Below, in pieces: positions 42,010-50,639 of a stretch of DNA of 64,000 nucleotides (positions are counted from its first letter, which is position 1; every line of letters starts with the position of its first letter). The notes under the pieces were generated by a model. The model did not search any database. It saw only the letters and a program-made list of their open reading frames with translations, and had not been told where the DNA came from. The DNA is from Idiomarina aquatica (GTDB lineage Bacteria; Pseudomonadota; Gammaproteobacteria; Enterobacterales; Alteromonadaceae), in contig NZ_PIPS01000001.1 in the NCBI RefSeq assembly GCF_003987185.1, positions 1-64,000 on the forward strand, given 5' to 3'. The translations under genes and the position numbers were made by a program.

Positions 42010-43644
42010 CTATTGCTCTGACTCAGACAGTGCTTTTCGAAAGGAGTTATATACATAAGTAAACTCATTTACTGCTACTACGGAATCAACGGCTCCCAGT
42101 TCACGCCAATAGGCTGAGTTATGCTCCCAAGCTGCTTCTAGCTCTCTAAAAGTCGAGTCAAAAGATTTTTTTACTCTGTCACTTCCGATAGGTGATGGAT
42201 TATCAAGCTGAAGTTCTTGTCCGAACTCACTGACATATTGCCTCATATTAAATAGCGGCTCTTTGGTGTTACGATTTTTACAATAATCCAAGAATTCGAA
42301 GATTGTGACTTGCCCCTCTTGCAGCAATTGTATGACACCTTCAAACTCAGCTATAGCAATATAAAAAACATTTTCGAGTTTAAACTCGTTTCCAACCGCA
42401 TCATCAATCGACGAACCATAATCCTTTCCTAGAAGGTCACGAAGGCGCTGTCCGCTTCCCACAAAAAAATCTTGGTGGCTGATGACCAATATGTAACGAT
42501 TTTCTGTTGAGACAAGATGGTCATACTTTGATTGATTTAAAGCGTTCGCGCACTCTCTAGCTTGTGTTAGTGCTCCAATTAAATGGTCACGAAGCCTTTC
42601 TTTAATTACCCTTGGGTTCTGTGTCGACAACACGGTTTGTTTAGGTTCAACGGATTTTGCATCGACAAACAGGTTTTTACCGTCAGAACTGTAAAAGTAA
42701 TCGACAACTTTGCTGTTTTTAATTTCGTCATTGTACTGCTTTTTAAGACTATCCTCTTGTACCACAGCGAGGCCCGATGTAATAAAGAGATCGCTGATAT
42801 ATCTTTCAAAGGCGTGACTAAAGGGTTTGCGGAAAGAGTTACCATCGTCGTCACAGTCCTTCAAAGTTCGCAGAATAAATTCACTTAAACCAATGCAAGC
42901 AATGTAAGAGTGCGTTGTTGATACACCAGAGGGCAATAACAATAGCGGTGTGCCAAAAAATAACGACTCTGTAAAATAATCATCTGAACGAGGAGGACCG
43001 CTATCTACCCTTTTTAATTTAATATTTTTACCCAACGTATCAAGCTCATTACCCACTAGCGTAAGAAACTTCACTAGTGTTTCCAGTGAGTAGCTAGGAT
43101 AAAGCTTAGATAGAATGTATTCATATGTAATTTTTGTCTGCTTAATAGCGAGCATGTCGCTGAAAGCAAAAGCAAAAAAAAGTGAGAGGGTCACAAAATC
43201 TTCAAATGGTATCCCTGTAGCCCTTTCGAAAGCACGGATAGGTTTTGGGCTCTTATTATATTCAAGCAACAGTAGTTGCATTCGTGCTAAAAAATACAGG
43301 TGGGTCACTTGGGCTGACTGAAAGCGCAATTGCTGAATCAAGAAAGGGCGCATTGTAAGCATCATAGTTTTATCAGGATCAAATCGAATAGCCTCGTTTT
43401 GAAGGTTCCATAAATCATTTAGTATTACTGTCAACTTTTGCGAATCAGCTACTCTGGCATCGGGGTCTTCATCTACCTCGAGAACAAGTTCCAGCATCAT
43501 GCAGCTAAGCCAAGGGAGACTTGGATGATCACCAAATGACGACTCTGGTAGATGCAATCTTTTCATTAGGTGTTCGACTAGAGATGCTCTAGTATATTTA
43601 GACAGCCTGCGCTTTATTGAATTGACCCTATTTGCGAAACTCAT
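42010..43644 (-). CDS. Large hypothetical protein with possible PD-(D/E)xK nuclease motif
   Basis: 544 residues. Residues 1-280 are helical and unrecognised. Around 305-345 lies VVDYFYSSDGKNLFVDAKSV, an acidic residue followed by DAK with a preceding beta hairpin, as in PD-(D/E)xK nucleases, and then RDHLIGALTQARECANAL. A restriction-like role would fit the defence-rich array. No helicase or methylase partner adjoins it. The reading is tentative. Confidence 0.5.
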   Translation of the reverse strand: MSFANRVNSIKRRLSKYTRASLVEHLMKRLHLPESSFGDHPSLPWLSCMMLELVLEVDEDPDARVADSQKLTVILNDLWNLQNEAIRFDPDKTMMLTMRPFLIQQLRFQSAQVTHLYFLARMQLLLLEYNKSPKPIRAFERATGIPFEDFVTLSLFFAFAFSDMLAIKQTKITYEYILSKLYPSYSLETLVKFLTLVGNELDTLGKNIKLKRVDSGPPRSDDYFTESLFFGTPLLLLPSGVSTTHSYIACIGLSEFILRTLKDCDDDGNSFRKPFSHAFERYISDLFITSGLAVVQEDSLKKQYNDEIKNSKVVDYFYSSDGKNLFVDAKSVEPKQTVLSTQNPRVIKERLRDHLIGALTQARECANALNQSKYDHLVSTENRYILVISHQDFFVGSGQRLRDLLGKDYGSSIDDAVGNEFKLENVFYIAIAEFEGVIQLLQEGQVTIFEFLDYCKNRNTKEPLFNMRQYVSEFGQELQLDNPSPIGSDRVKKSFDSTFRELEAAWEHNSAYWRELGAVDSVVAVNEFTYVYNSFRKALSESEQ

Positions 43645-43823
43645 CGTTTACTGTAAAAGACCCGTTGTGTTGCTCAATATTTAGTAACTTCACATTGAGC
43701 TAAAATTGCGATTCAATCAAGCTATTGATATTTGTAGCTTGTTCTAAGTAATGGAGCTGCTTTTAGCGAACAGCGGATGTGCCACGGTTTAATGTGCTCT
43801 CCGCTCAAAGCCGGCAACCCGAA

Positions 43824-44789
43824 TCATTGCTCGGCCACTGTATTAATCCATTGAATCGCGTCCTCGACCGGACGTATCGAAGGCTCATCGACAGCTATTC
43901 TTCCACCGAATAGTTTACCATTCCTACTTGCCATCTTTGCTGTCGTAATATTTAAGGTTGCACCATTACTTAAATTAAACTGGCGGTTAGCTGTCGACAT
44001 ACCACACGATGGTTTGCCAAAAAAGCGTACATTAGGTTTGTCTTCAAAAGCGACTAATAATGATTCTCCAGAGCTCGCTGTTTGTTCGCTACTTAGCACT
44101 GCAATTGGCAAACTCCTATCCCGTACCAGATTCTCTTTAATTCCAATCATAAATTGATTGTTAAGAAAACTCCGACCGTCATAGGTTCCCCAGGCGGTTT
44201 TGGAGCCATCAGGTTTAACAAAATAACCATGTATTCCATTGCCTAACAATGGTGCGACTCCAGCCAGCATCGGCCACATATTCCCACCCATGTTATACCG
44301 AAGGTCGATAATCCATGCGTTTACATGGTTACCCTTCTGTCTGTTGATCTCATCATGCAATTCTTTGATATAGCGAAGTTTAGCCTTCTCTGAGGGGGCA
44401 TTGAACCCATTGACGCGAAGATAGCCAATGTGTCCAGGAATGATAGGCAAGTCATAAGTATTCGTTGCCACACATTCAAACTTTCTTTGCATCACAAACT
44501 TTGGTTCAACAGCACTTTTATAAAATGTATGGCCGGTATCAGCTCGCTTTAAGATGAGAGTTAGCGCCTCTCGTAAATTATCTCTGGTAAATGGACGTTC
44601 AATATTATCCAAATCAGACTTTAATACACGCCAGCTTACCTGATCACGCGTGACAACATGCTCCCTCATCAAATCCAGAACTTCATATGCTGTTGTTTCT
44701 GGACTTACATCCTCGCCACTTTCTGAATCCTGAGCGTGTACCGAAAATGTTAGTAGCTGTAAAAACAGAAAAGCACGAAATAAAAACAC
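43824..44789 (-). CDS. Exported S41 family peptidase
   Basis: 321 residues from GTG 44789 (ribosome site GAGAGG), giving the signal peptide FLFRAFLFLQLLTFSVHAQ. ATGs farther up at 44897 would add 36 unlikely residues. The catalytic region is SSEQTASSGESLLVAFE, after AWIIDLRYNMGGNMWPM. Relatives are IRBP/tricorn-type proteases. It resembles the S41 protein at 2272 in layout but not closely in sequence. It is the only exported enzyme in the array. Confidence 0.75.
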   Translation of the reverse strand: MFLFRAFLFLQLLTFSVHAQDSESGEDVSPETTAYEVLDLMREHVVTRDQVSWRVLKSDLDNIERPFTRDNLREALTLILKRADTGHTFYKSAVEPKFVMQRKFECVATNTYDLPIIPGHIGYLRVNGFNAPSEKAKLRYIKELHDEINRQKGNHVNAWIIDLRYNMGGNMWPMLAGVAPLLGNGIHGYFVKPDGSKTAWGTYDGRSFLNNQFMIGIKENLVRDRSLPIAVLSSEQTASSGESLLVAFEDKPNVRFFGKPSCGMSTANRQFNLSNGATLNITTAKMASRNGKLFGGRIAVDEPSIRPVEDAIQWINTVAEQ

Positions 44790-44889
44790 TGATTTGAGCC
44801 TCTCTCCATGTGAAAAAGTTAACGTACACCAAAATGCAAATACAAAGAAAATTGCCCTTTCTTTATTTCCATATTCTGATCTTGGCTCA

Positions 44890-44936
44890 TCGTTCATTGC
44901 TGACCTTCGGCTTTGTGCCAATAGCGGACGTTAACG
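44890..44936. repeat. Dispersed palindromic element, copy e (partial)
   Basis: CGTTCATTGCTGACCTTCGG, then CTTTGTGCCAATAGCGGAC and GTTAACG. The left arm is degenerate. The right arm joins attC J exactly at its core. Confidence 0.6.
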
Positions 44937-45012
44937 CCTTGCACAGAGGAAAACAAAAGTGGAGGTCGAAGGCTGGAGCTTTTGGTTTTCCTTCTGCTGC
45001 AACCTGTTAGTT
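44930..45012 (-). other. attC recombination site J
   Basis: GTTAACGCCTTGCACAGAGG to CTGCTGCAACCTGTTAG. Arms GCACAGAGGAAAACAAAAG and CTTTTGGTTTTCCTTCTGC pair well around a purine-rich loop. The RelA/SpoT gene stop is one base away. Confidence 0.75.
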
Positions 45013-46269
45013 TTAATTGTCATCGTTAGGTGTGTCCTTGTCTTTTTTAACATTCTGCTTGCTAATTGGCTGAGAGTCCTTATCAAAGCCTGTCAGTGCT
45101 GATGCGGAGGAACCAAGTAAGCTTGTCTTATCAAGACTTGCTAACGCTGATGCGGAGGAACCAAGTAAGCTTGTCTTATCAAGACTTGCCAACGCTGATG
45201 CGGAGGAACCAAGTAAGCTTGTCTTATCAAGACTTGCCAACGCTGATGCGGAGGAACCAAGTAAGCTTGTCTTATCAAGACTTGCCAACGCTGATGCGGA
45301 AGCACCGAGTAGTGCTGCTCTGTCAAGCCCAGACAATCCCGAAATATTAGGGCTAACGTAGTGCTCTGACAATTTTGTATTCTCTCTTAGCTCACTTATT
45401 TCAGCACTAAGTTTCTTAAGATTTTCCGCCCTAGTCTTATTTTGCTTTTTCTCTTTGCTTAATTCTAAAGCTAAATCCTCAATTTTTGAAAGATGCTCTT
45501 CATGCTTTTTCTGAACTTCAGCATACTTAAGTTCCTGCAAAGCTATTTCAGCAGTCAAGTCTTTTACAAACGTGCCCATTTCATCGGCACTTCCTGCCAT
45601 CCTATTAAAAATAGTTAGAAAGTAAGAAATCAATTTATTGTCAGAAAAATTGGGATATCGAACTTTGTGGTCAATCTCACTCCAACCTTCTTCAAATATG
45701 GTTCTAACTTGTATTTCGGACAAAACTTTTTTAAGAGTTGGCTTCGTTGATATTATGTAATGAATAGATCTATACCCTGATAGGTGTGGCTCAACATCGC
45801 ATCCATTTTCGCTATAACTATCGACAACCCCTCCCTCATCTCCTTCACGAATATAAGCTTTCACCTTTTCCATAGGTTCCCAGCAACCCAATATGTAAGA
45901 ATGTATATCGAGCCATTCATACTTGAATAGATGTAAAACTCGAACTCCAACCAAGTCCGTAACAATTTCAAAATAATTATGTTCACTTATCTCAAGATAC
46001 TTCTTGGAGCCTGACGCTCGCTTTCGGATTATTTTTTCCAGCAAATGCTCCGGATCTTTAACACGCCATCTTACAGAGTGAACTTGTGGGCACTTTTGGA
46101 GAACTTTAGCCAAAAACTCCGCTGATTCATTGAGGTGGGGAATGCTTTTTTTGTAGTCTGTAGCGATGGACTTTAACTCATCTACGCTTATTGCAGCTTT
46201 ATCCCAGTCATCCTTTGAAACACGATTCCGCGTCAAGAAAACATCGAGATCATCTATTTCTAATTCCAT
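45013..46269 (-). CDS. RelA/SpoT-domain protein with coiled coil and 16-residue repeats
   Basis: 418 residues. The synthetase-like domain spans about 60-205: VRWRVKDPEHLLEKI, DLVGVRVLHLF (105-115), SGYRSIHYII (164-173), EIQVRTIFEEGWSEIDHKVR (185-204), all standard RelA/SpoT nucleotidyltransferase landmarks. A coiled coil follows (about 245-310). The end holds four perfect copies of LASLDKTSLLGSSASA. No hydrolase or ACT domain is present. Small alarmone synthetases and CapRel/toxSAS defence toxins are the closest families known to me; which applies is unknown. Cassette gene between attC J and K. Confidence 0.75.
   Translation of the reverse strand: MELEIDDLDVFLTRNRVSKDDWDKAAISVDELKSIATDYKKSIPHLNESAEFLAKVLQKCPQVHSVRWRVKDPEHLLEKIIRKRASGSKKYLEISEHNYFEIVTDLVGVRVLHLFKYEWLDIHSYILGCWEPMEKVKAYIREGDEGGVVDSYSENGCDVEPHLSGYRSIHYIISTKPTLKKVLSEIQVRTIFEEGWSEIDHKVRYPNFSDNKLISYFLTIFNRMAGSADEMGTFVKDLTAEIALQELKYAEVQKKHEEHLSKIEDLALELSKEKKQNKTRAENLKKLSAEISELRENTKLSEHYVSPNISGLSGLDRAALLGASASALASLDKTSLLGSSASALASLDKTSLLGSSASALASLDKTSLLGSSASALASLDKTSLLGSSASALTGFDKDSQPISKQNVKKDKDTPNDDN
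45098..45330. repeat. 48-bp coding tandem repeat in the RelA/SpoT-domain gene
   Basis: Four perfect 48-bp units (45098-45145, 45146-45193, 45194-45241, 45242-45289) differ by at most one base. A diverged fifth follows to about 45330. Each encodes 16 residues (LDKTSLLGSSASALAS). Copy number is likely variable. It would change the length of a Ser/Ala/Leu-rich tail without frameshift. Confidence 0.95.
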
Positions 46270-46309
46270 TATTCCCTCTATTAACTTATATGAGATGCAA
46301 CCTCAAAAG

Positions 46310-46392
46310 AAACTAGCGCCCGGCGCAGCGGTCCATTTGTAGCGACGAAGGAGCAGAACATGAGTCCGTCTACCGCCGCTTGTTATTAACCA
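46310..46392 (-). other. attC recombination site K (mutated core)
   Basis: TAGCGCCCGGCGCAGCGGTC to CTACCGCCGCTTGTTATTAAC. Strong arms CGCAGCGG/CCGCCGCTTG. The outer core reads GCGCTAGTT where GCGTTAG would be expected, so recombination may be impaired. Confidence 0.65.
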
Positions 46393-46394
46393 TG

Positions 46395-46775
46395 TCAGTC
46401 AAACGAACCTGTACATCTAAATGTAGTAAAGTTACCTGTATCTGAAGCTGGTTCAGGACGTGACCTTCCCATTGATTTTAAATCTTGCGATAACGCAAAA
46501 ATTTCCGTGTATGAATCGATATCAGGGGCGAATACATAGTAGCTTTCTTGCTCGCCAATGGTTTTGACTCTTACTGTAGATGAGTATGTAGCTATGCCGG
46601 TTCGCTCGATAATATTTTCACCATTTAAGAACGTTTTAGTTTCAACAACGAGATTTTTATTTTTCCCAGCATTAATAAGATAAATAAAATCTAGACCAAA
46701 AGAGCTACCTTTGCATTCGAGTGAAGCCTGAGCTGAAAGTGGAAGCAATAAAAGTAAAAGTATAAATCTATTCAT
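46395..46775 (-). CDS. Small exported hypothetical protein
   Basis: 126 residues from ATG 46775. A signal peptide MNRFILLLLLLPLSAQAS is followed by a compact beta-rich domain with two cysteines (LECKGSSFGL, FRCTGSFD) that could form a disulfide. It starts 28 bp from attC L. No family recognised. Confidence 0.6.
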   Translation of the reverse strand: MNRFILLLLLLPLSAQASLECKGSSFGLDFIYLINAGKNKNLVVETKTFLNGENIIERTGIATYSSTVRVKTIGEQESYYVFAPDIDSYTEIFALSQDLKSMGRSRPEPASDTGNFTTFRCTGSFD

Positions 46776-46802
46776 ATGCTTAAACCTCGATTCGTGGTGG
46801 TT

Positions 46803-46877
46803 CACAACGCCTCAATAACCGGCGCAGCTTTGCTGTGCCCGGCCCCGAAGGGGCGTAGTTGATTGATTTATTATGTT
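46803..46877 (-). other. attC recombination site L
   Basis: CACAACGCCTCAATAACCGG to GTTGATTGATTTATTATG. Internal hairpin GGCGCAGCTTTGCTGTGCC. The stop of the next gene lies inside (46871). Outer cores are weaker than in other sites. Confidence 0.65.
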
Positions 46878-47362
46878 CTTTTCCATGATTTTATTAAATC
46901 TGCGGGTGGAACTGACGAGGATGAACACTTGGTGCAACGACCTTTTAAGCTGGTTAGCCTTTTTGTTTTATGCTCGTTTGGAATCCCTTCCGGGGCAACA
47001 TTGCTTGTATACCCACACCTACATTCGAATGAAATGCTGAGCCTGTATTTAATGACGTCTTCAGCAGTAACGTTACTGCCTTCAATTGCTTCAGTAATTA
47101 CGCAATAGTTATCAATCCACTCGTTGCTGATTTCTTCATCCGAGTCAGTAACACCATAAGCACAACCTAACCCTCTGAATCCGCTGCTCCATGCTCGAAG
47201 AGGTCCACCAATATAGTCGTGCTCTCTCAAGAGGTTCTCGTGGTCACAAATCCAAGAAGCTATTTTCGTATATGAAACAGGATGATCTTCAATATCTTCA
47301 TCTATGATAACCCCCCGATCATTGAGTAGCTTAGGAATTATAATTGCTTGGTTTTGGTTCAT
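46871..47362 (-). CDS. Hypothetical protein with zinc-ribbon end
   Basis: 163 residues from ATG 47362 (MNQNQAIIIPKLLNDRG), with GGAG upstream. The C-terminus has FECRCGYTS and GRCTKCSSS, a four-cysteine ribbon likely to bind zinc. The N-terminal domain is acidic and unrecognised. It lies directly downstream of the second large attC-like repeat. Confidence 0.6.
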   Translation of the reverse strand: MNQNQAIIIPKLLNDRGVIIDEDIEDHPVSYTKIASWICDHENLLREHDYIGGPLRAWSSGFRGLGCAYGVTDSDEEISNEWIDNYCVITEAIEGSNVTAEDVIKYRLSISFECRCGYTSNVAPEGIPNEHKTKRLTSLKGRCTKCSSSSVPPADLIKSWKRT

Positions 47363-47390
47363 GAACCCTTCTCCGTGAGAACGTAACATT

Positions 47391-47567
47391 TGTATATCGT
47401 GCGTGCGCATTTAGAAACTCGTCCAATTGATAGTTTTCGACTCTTAACTTACTGATCAAGCGGGAACTCCTGACTTGAAAGGCTCCGAGTTAGCAAAGGC
47501 AATGTGAGCATGCTCAGTTACATTCTAATGTGCGCACAATATCTAACTTTAATTTTTCGTTATATTA
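47391..47567 (-). repeat. Large attC-like site 2 (177 bp)
   Basis: CGTAACATTTGTATATCGTG, GCGCATTTAGAAACTCGTCC, and GTGCGCACAATATCTAAC to CGTTATATT. It has the same plan as site 1, with about 85 percent visible identity. The inner arms are again near GCGC...GCGCACAATAT. It is flanked by the same type of tail. Confidence 0.7.
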
Positions 47568-47760
47568 TTGACAGTAAACGACTTAAATACACAACACAAT
47601 AACAAAACGTACACTATTGCTGAGATAAGTGTGCCGTGTCTGGTTCGCGCCATCCAGGCTCATTATTAATAACAGAGAGGCGAGTTACTCGTTGAACCAG
47701 GCAAAAGTCGATGGTCCCCTCTTCGCTCAAAGCAGACTATCTGTATTCATTGGTTTTCGA
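47568..47760. repeat. Conserved tail of large attC repeat, copy 2
   Basis: ATTGACAGTAAACGACTTAA and ACACAACACAATAACAAAAC match copy 1. The second half (GTCTGGTTCGCGCCATCC) has diverged. A degenerate palindrome arm (GGTCCCCTCTTCGCTCAAAG) ends it. No frame. Confidence 0.65.
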
Positions 47761-47852
47761 GCTAAAACTCGAAGGAATTCTCCGTGAACCATTTACAGCA
47801 TTCACTATCGTCTAAATCAAATATTGAAAACCTGTGTCCATATACACTGAAC

Positions 47853-48572
47853 CTACGGCCATCCTCCGGTAAAGTTAATCACCTGACCCGTTGTAAATGA
47901 GCTTCTTCCCGAGATTAAGAGTTCTGCGAGTTCTCCGAGCTCTTCGGGTCGCCCGAGTCTTCCCATTGGAACTTTTGCAGCAATCTCGCTTCGCCCTTCT
48001 TCAGATTCAATAAAGTGTGATTTGGGGTAGTACATTTCGCTGTATAAGTAATTCGGTTGCAAGACATTTACTTGAATACCCAAAGGCGCTGCTTCTCTTG
48101 ATAGTGACATGGCCATTGCGGTTGCCGCAGATCTTACTGTGGTTGCCACGGCGAAGCCCGGTTCAGGCTGTAATTGACGCGCTGAAGTAATAAATAATAA
48201 GTGCCCCCGCTTTTGCTGGCGAAGCATGGAAAAAATACCCTTCGAAAGCGCAAACGGAAACAGCACTAACGCGTCGAACGCGCTCTCTAACTCAGCGCTG
48301 TCTATTTCATCAAAGGGTTTGGGTTGGTTGGGGTGGACATCGTTAACTACAAACCTGAATAAATCGGTTTCATTTTTTATGTAGTCAATCAACGAAGACG
48401 GTGACTGCAGACTAAGGCACTGAACGTCGTGTTCTTTCTCAAATGCCAAACGCGTCGCTTCACACGAGAACGAACTGTCATGGCAGATAAGGTGATATCC
48501 CTTACTTTTGAGTACTTTCATGATCCCCGGACCGGTGTATTGCGCCACATTGGTAATAAATACTTTGTGCAT
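47853..48572 (-). CDS. SDR-superfamily protein resembling halohydrin dehalogenase
   Basis: 239 residues. Segments ITNVAQYTGPG, CHDSSF, VVNDV, FPFALSKGIFSML, GHLLFITSA, QPNYLYSEMYYP and TGQVINFTGGWP match the plan of HheC-type halohydrin dehalogenases as I remember them. The coenzyme glycine motif is atypical (TNVxxYTG), as in that family. Ser130 and Arg147 of the S-Y-R triad are present. The tyrosine position (143) is alanine, so classical catalysis is unlikely. The substrate is unknown. Confidence 0.65.
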   Translation of the reverse strand: MHKVFITNVAQYTGPGIMKVLKSKGYHLICHDSSFSCEATRLAFEKEHDVQCLSLQSPSSLIDYIKNETDLFRFVVNDVHPNQPKPFDEIDSAELESAFDALVLFPFALSKGIFSMLRQQKRGHLLFITSARQLQPEPGFAVATTVRSAATAMAMSLSREAAPLGIQVNVLQPNYLYSEMYYPKSHFIESEEGRSEIAAKVPMGRLGRPEELGELAELLISGRSSFTTGQVINFTGGWP

Positions 48573-48696
48573 GACTATCCCCTCCTTTTGTGCTCAACAT
48601 GAGCGACAAAATCGTTGAGCGCAATAGCACTTTAGTGCTTTTTCCGCAAAAGAGGTTCCTTTTGAGTCGTTAAAGAGCGGACAACAGAACCCTTTC

Positions 48697-49437
48697 TCAC
48701 CCTACCTTCCGAGCAATAAAAAACTGATAGCCAAACTCTGAGAGGTATTTTTCGTAAATCGCTATTTCGGTGGCGATATCGTTAAACGCGGGAGAGTCCG
48801 GTTGTTCGGGGCGCAGTTCGGAAAGGCGATGCGCTAAGGGTTGGTAATAGTCGTGCCAGCCCTTTTCGTCCATGGTAAAGGTATTGATGAGTTCGTAGCC
48901 TGCTTGCTGAATTTGTGCCTGGCGTTTGCCAACGGTTTGCATGTCCGGGTATTCGCGTGACCAAAATTCTGCGGCTTCTTGGCTGCGGCTGTCTGTTAAC
49001 CAAACGAGATCATTGAATACCATGAAACCACCGGGCTTTAACAGTCGTTTCCACGCCGCCAGCGCTTTCTCAACACCCAGTACGTAAATGGATGTTTCGC
49101 ACCAAAGGGTGTCGAAGGATTCATCGGGGAAGTCGATATCGGCCATACTCATGTTAAGCGGCTTTACCCGTTGCGTTAAGCCGTTGGCGTGCAGATGCTC
49201 CGAGAGCTTGTCCAGGGCGGTCTGTTCGTTGTCTATCGCGGTAATGTGAGCGTCAAGTGCGTTAGCAAGTACCAGTGTTGCAGCGCCCTTCCCGCAGCCG
49301 ATTTCCAGCAGCGTTTTCGGTGGCGTTGGTAACTGCTTGAGTGCGTGCAAGGTGTCGGCTGCGGTGCCGGGTCCCCAACGTTCAACGCCGTTAAACACCT
49401 TAAAGAAATCCTGCATGTAGCGTTCTTGTTCGTTCAT
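48697..49437 (-). CDS. SAM-dependent methyltransferase
   Basis: 246 residues from ATG 49437 (MNEQERYMQDFFKVFNGVER). Motif I is LLEIGCGKGAATLVLA; then ITAIDNEQTAL (motif II), NMSMADIDFPDESFDTLWCE (motif IV) and LKPGGFMVFNDLVWL. It is a class I small-molecule methyltransferase of the ubiE/sterol type. The substrate is unknown. It shares the strand with the SDR gene 125 bp downstream. Confidence 0.85.
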   Translation of the reverse strand: MNEQERYMQDFFKVFNGVERWGPGTAADTLHALKQLPTPPKTLLEIGCGKGAATLVLANALDAHITAIDNEQTALDKLSEHLHANGLTQRVKPLNMSMADIDFPDESFDTLWCETSIYVLGVEKALAAWKRLLKPGGFMVFNDLVWLTDSRSQEAAEFWSREYPDMQTVGKRQAQIQQAGYELINTFTMDEKGWHDYYQPLAHRLSELRPEQPDSPAFNDIATEIAIYEKYLSEFGYQFFIARKVG

Positions 49438-49556
49438 AGCTTGTGACAACCGTTTCAGTCTGGGGGCTTCCTGTGCGGACAAACGCGTTTGGTCGGCGCT
49501 GTTTGCTTTACTGGTTGGTTATTAAATCACGTTTTGGCGGAACAATTTAGTTTCTT

Positions 49557-49589
49557 AAAAAAAGTCCCTCCGCAGAGCGAAGGGACTTT
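49557..49589 (-). terminator. Hairpin terminator
   Basis: AAAGTCCCT (49561-49569) and AGGGACTTT (49581-49589) form a 9-bp stem with a GC-rich loop. On the minus strand it is followed by TTTTTTT. The direct repeat AGGGACTTTCAA follows. It probably ends transcripts coming from the 49.8-50.5 kb unit. Confidence 0.7.
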
Positions 49590-49757
49590 CAAAGGGACTT
49601 TCAAATGGACGTTCTACTACTTTTTTACGAGGAGTGCGGTCTGTCCCGCCGTCATCGCCCCCTGGGCGTTACTACTTAAGGAGACACACGAAGTGCTCAA
49701 GGAGCTTTTTTCAAAGCCCTTTTATTTAAGCACCCTCTCCTCACGCTGTCTGTAGAC

Positions 49758-49859
49758 TTAAAACGCATCGTGTTGTGCGTGATCGCTGTATGTTGCGGGT
49801 TCAGGCCGTAAAAAGCCGACTAGGCGCTGCAAAGTCTGGCTGTTCTCAAGAGCGAACAT
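49758..49859 (-). CDS. Very short frame, doubtful
   Basis: A 33-residue frame MFALENSQTLQRLVGFLRPE..., with a plausible amphipathic helix. No clear ribosome site and no family. It may be the end of an older gene. The surrounding 435 bp (49437-49872) otherwise hold only the terminator. Confidence 0.25.
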   Translation of the reverse strand: MFALENSQTLQRLVGFLRPEPATYSDHAQHDAF

Positions 49860-49871
49860 TACCTGTGGTGA

Positions 49872-50486
49872 TCAATCATCTTGTCGGTGCGTAATTATGT
49901 AAAAATGGAAATTGCCGTCCTCGTCCTCTTTGCCATCGAAGTGATGGCCCCATTGCTGGATTTTTATATAATGTTCGTAAACCTGACTGGCTGCATCTAG
50001 CGATTCTGCGGAGCCTCGCATCAAACAGGTTTTAATACGACACTGCAGATAATCCACGTTGATGTTCTTAAGCGCGTCAAACTGCATAAAGTTTGTAATC
50101 TCTCCCTCACGCGAAGCGCCCCAGGAACTAACACCATTCTCGTTAACAAAACGGTCAACGGTTTTTGGGTAATAGCTATTTTCCCGCGCTACTTGTGCGT
50201 AAATCCCACGAAAGTGAAAAGGATGTTTGCCAATAAGTTCTTCGGTGCTATTCGACGATTCTTGCTCGGCTTTTTCTCGGGAGCTATCGGCTATTTTGGC
50301 GTCTGATTTAACCGTTTTCCGCTGGCTCAACGCTTGCTGCATAACGCCTGACTCTGCGGACTCAACCGCACCTGAATTGAAATTAGATGGAGTTGGAGGT
50401 TCTGCCTCTTGCGACTGGCTAACTCCCAACCAATAGCTTACCCCACCTGCAACTAAGGCGGTTACGGCGATAGCTGTTTTACTCAT
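49872..50486 (-). CDS. Hypothetical protein with N-terminal membrane anchor
   Basis: 204 residues. A single helix (AIAVTALVAGGVSYWLGVS) is followed by a Ser/Glu-rich linker and a folded domain with two cysteines (LQCRIKTCLMRG). It probably faces the periplasm. It is the next cassette-like gene after attC N and ends in a gene-free stretch. No family recognised. Confidence 0.6.
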   Translation of the reverse strand: MSKTAIAVTALVAGGVSYWLGVSQSQEAEPPTPSNFNSGAVESAESGVMQQALSQRKTVKSDAKIADSSREKAEQESSNSTEELIGKHPFHFRGIYAQVARENSYYPKTVDRFVNENGVSSWGASREGEITNFMQFDALKNINVDYLQCRIKTCLMRGSAESLDAASQVYEHYIKIQQWGHHFDGKEDEDGNFHFYIITHRQDD

Positions 50487-50524
50487 TGCATCTTCCCTGA
50501 ACTAAATATTGATTTTTAGCTTGT

Positions 50525-50564
50525 TATCGGAGATTTGGTTTGTGCCAAGAGCGGACGTTAAGAC
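50525..50564. repeat. Dispersed palindromic element, copy f (partial)
   Basis: TATCGGAGATTTGGTTTGTG, then CCAAGAGCGGACGTTAAGAC. Only the right half is recognisable. It abuts attC N at its core. Confidence 0.55.
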
Positions 50565-50639
50565 TGAGCTTAGCGGTGACCTTGTAATGGAGGCGAAGCC
50601 GCAACGGAAAAGCTGTCGCTGTGCTTGGCCTTGTTATGC
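50558..50639 (-). other. attC recombination site N
   Basis: GTTAAGACTGAGCTTAGCGG to GTGCTTGGCCTTGTTATGC. Core GTTATGC/GTTAAG, with central hairpins (GGCGAAGCCGCAACGG, AGCTG...). The stop of the TIGR04141-type gene lies inside it (50634). Confidence 0.75.

Noticed and set aside
45098-45330. CRISPR-like regular repeats
   Set aside because: Units are directly contiguous 48-mers without spacers and lie inside a coding frame.
45066-45350. Plus-strand frame made of repeated MRRNQVSLSYQDLLTL units
   Set aside because: It is the antisense reading of the 48-bp repeats in the RelA/SpoT-domain gene. The minus strand carries the recognised domain.
49489-49755. Plus-strand frame of 88 codons
   Set aside because: It reads through a terminator hairpin and direct repeats, has no ribosome site and no recognisable domain.
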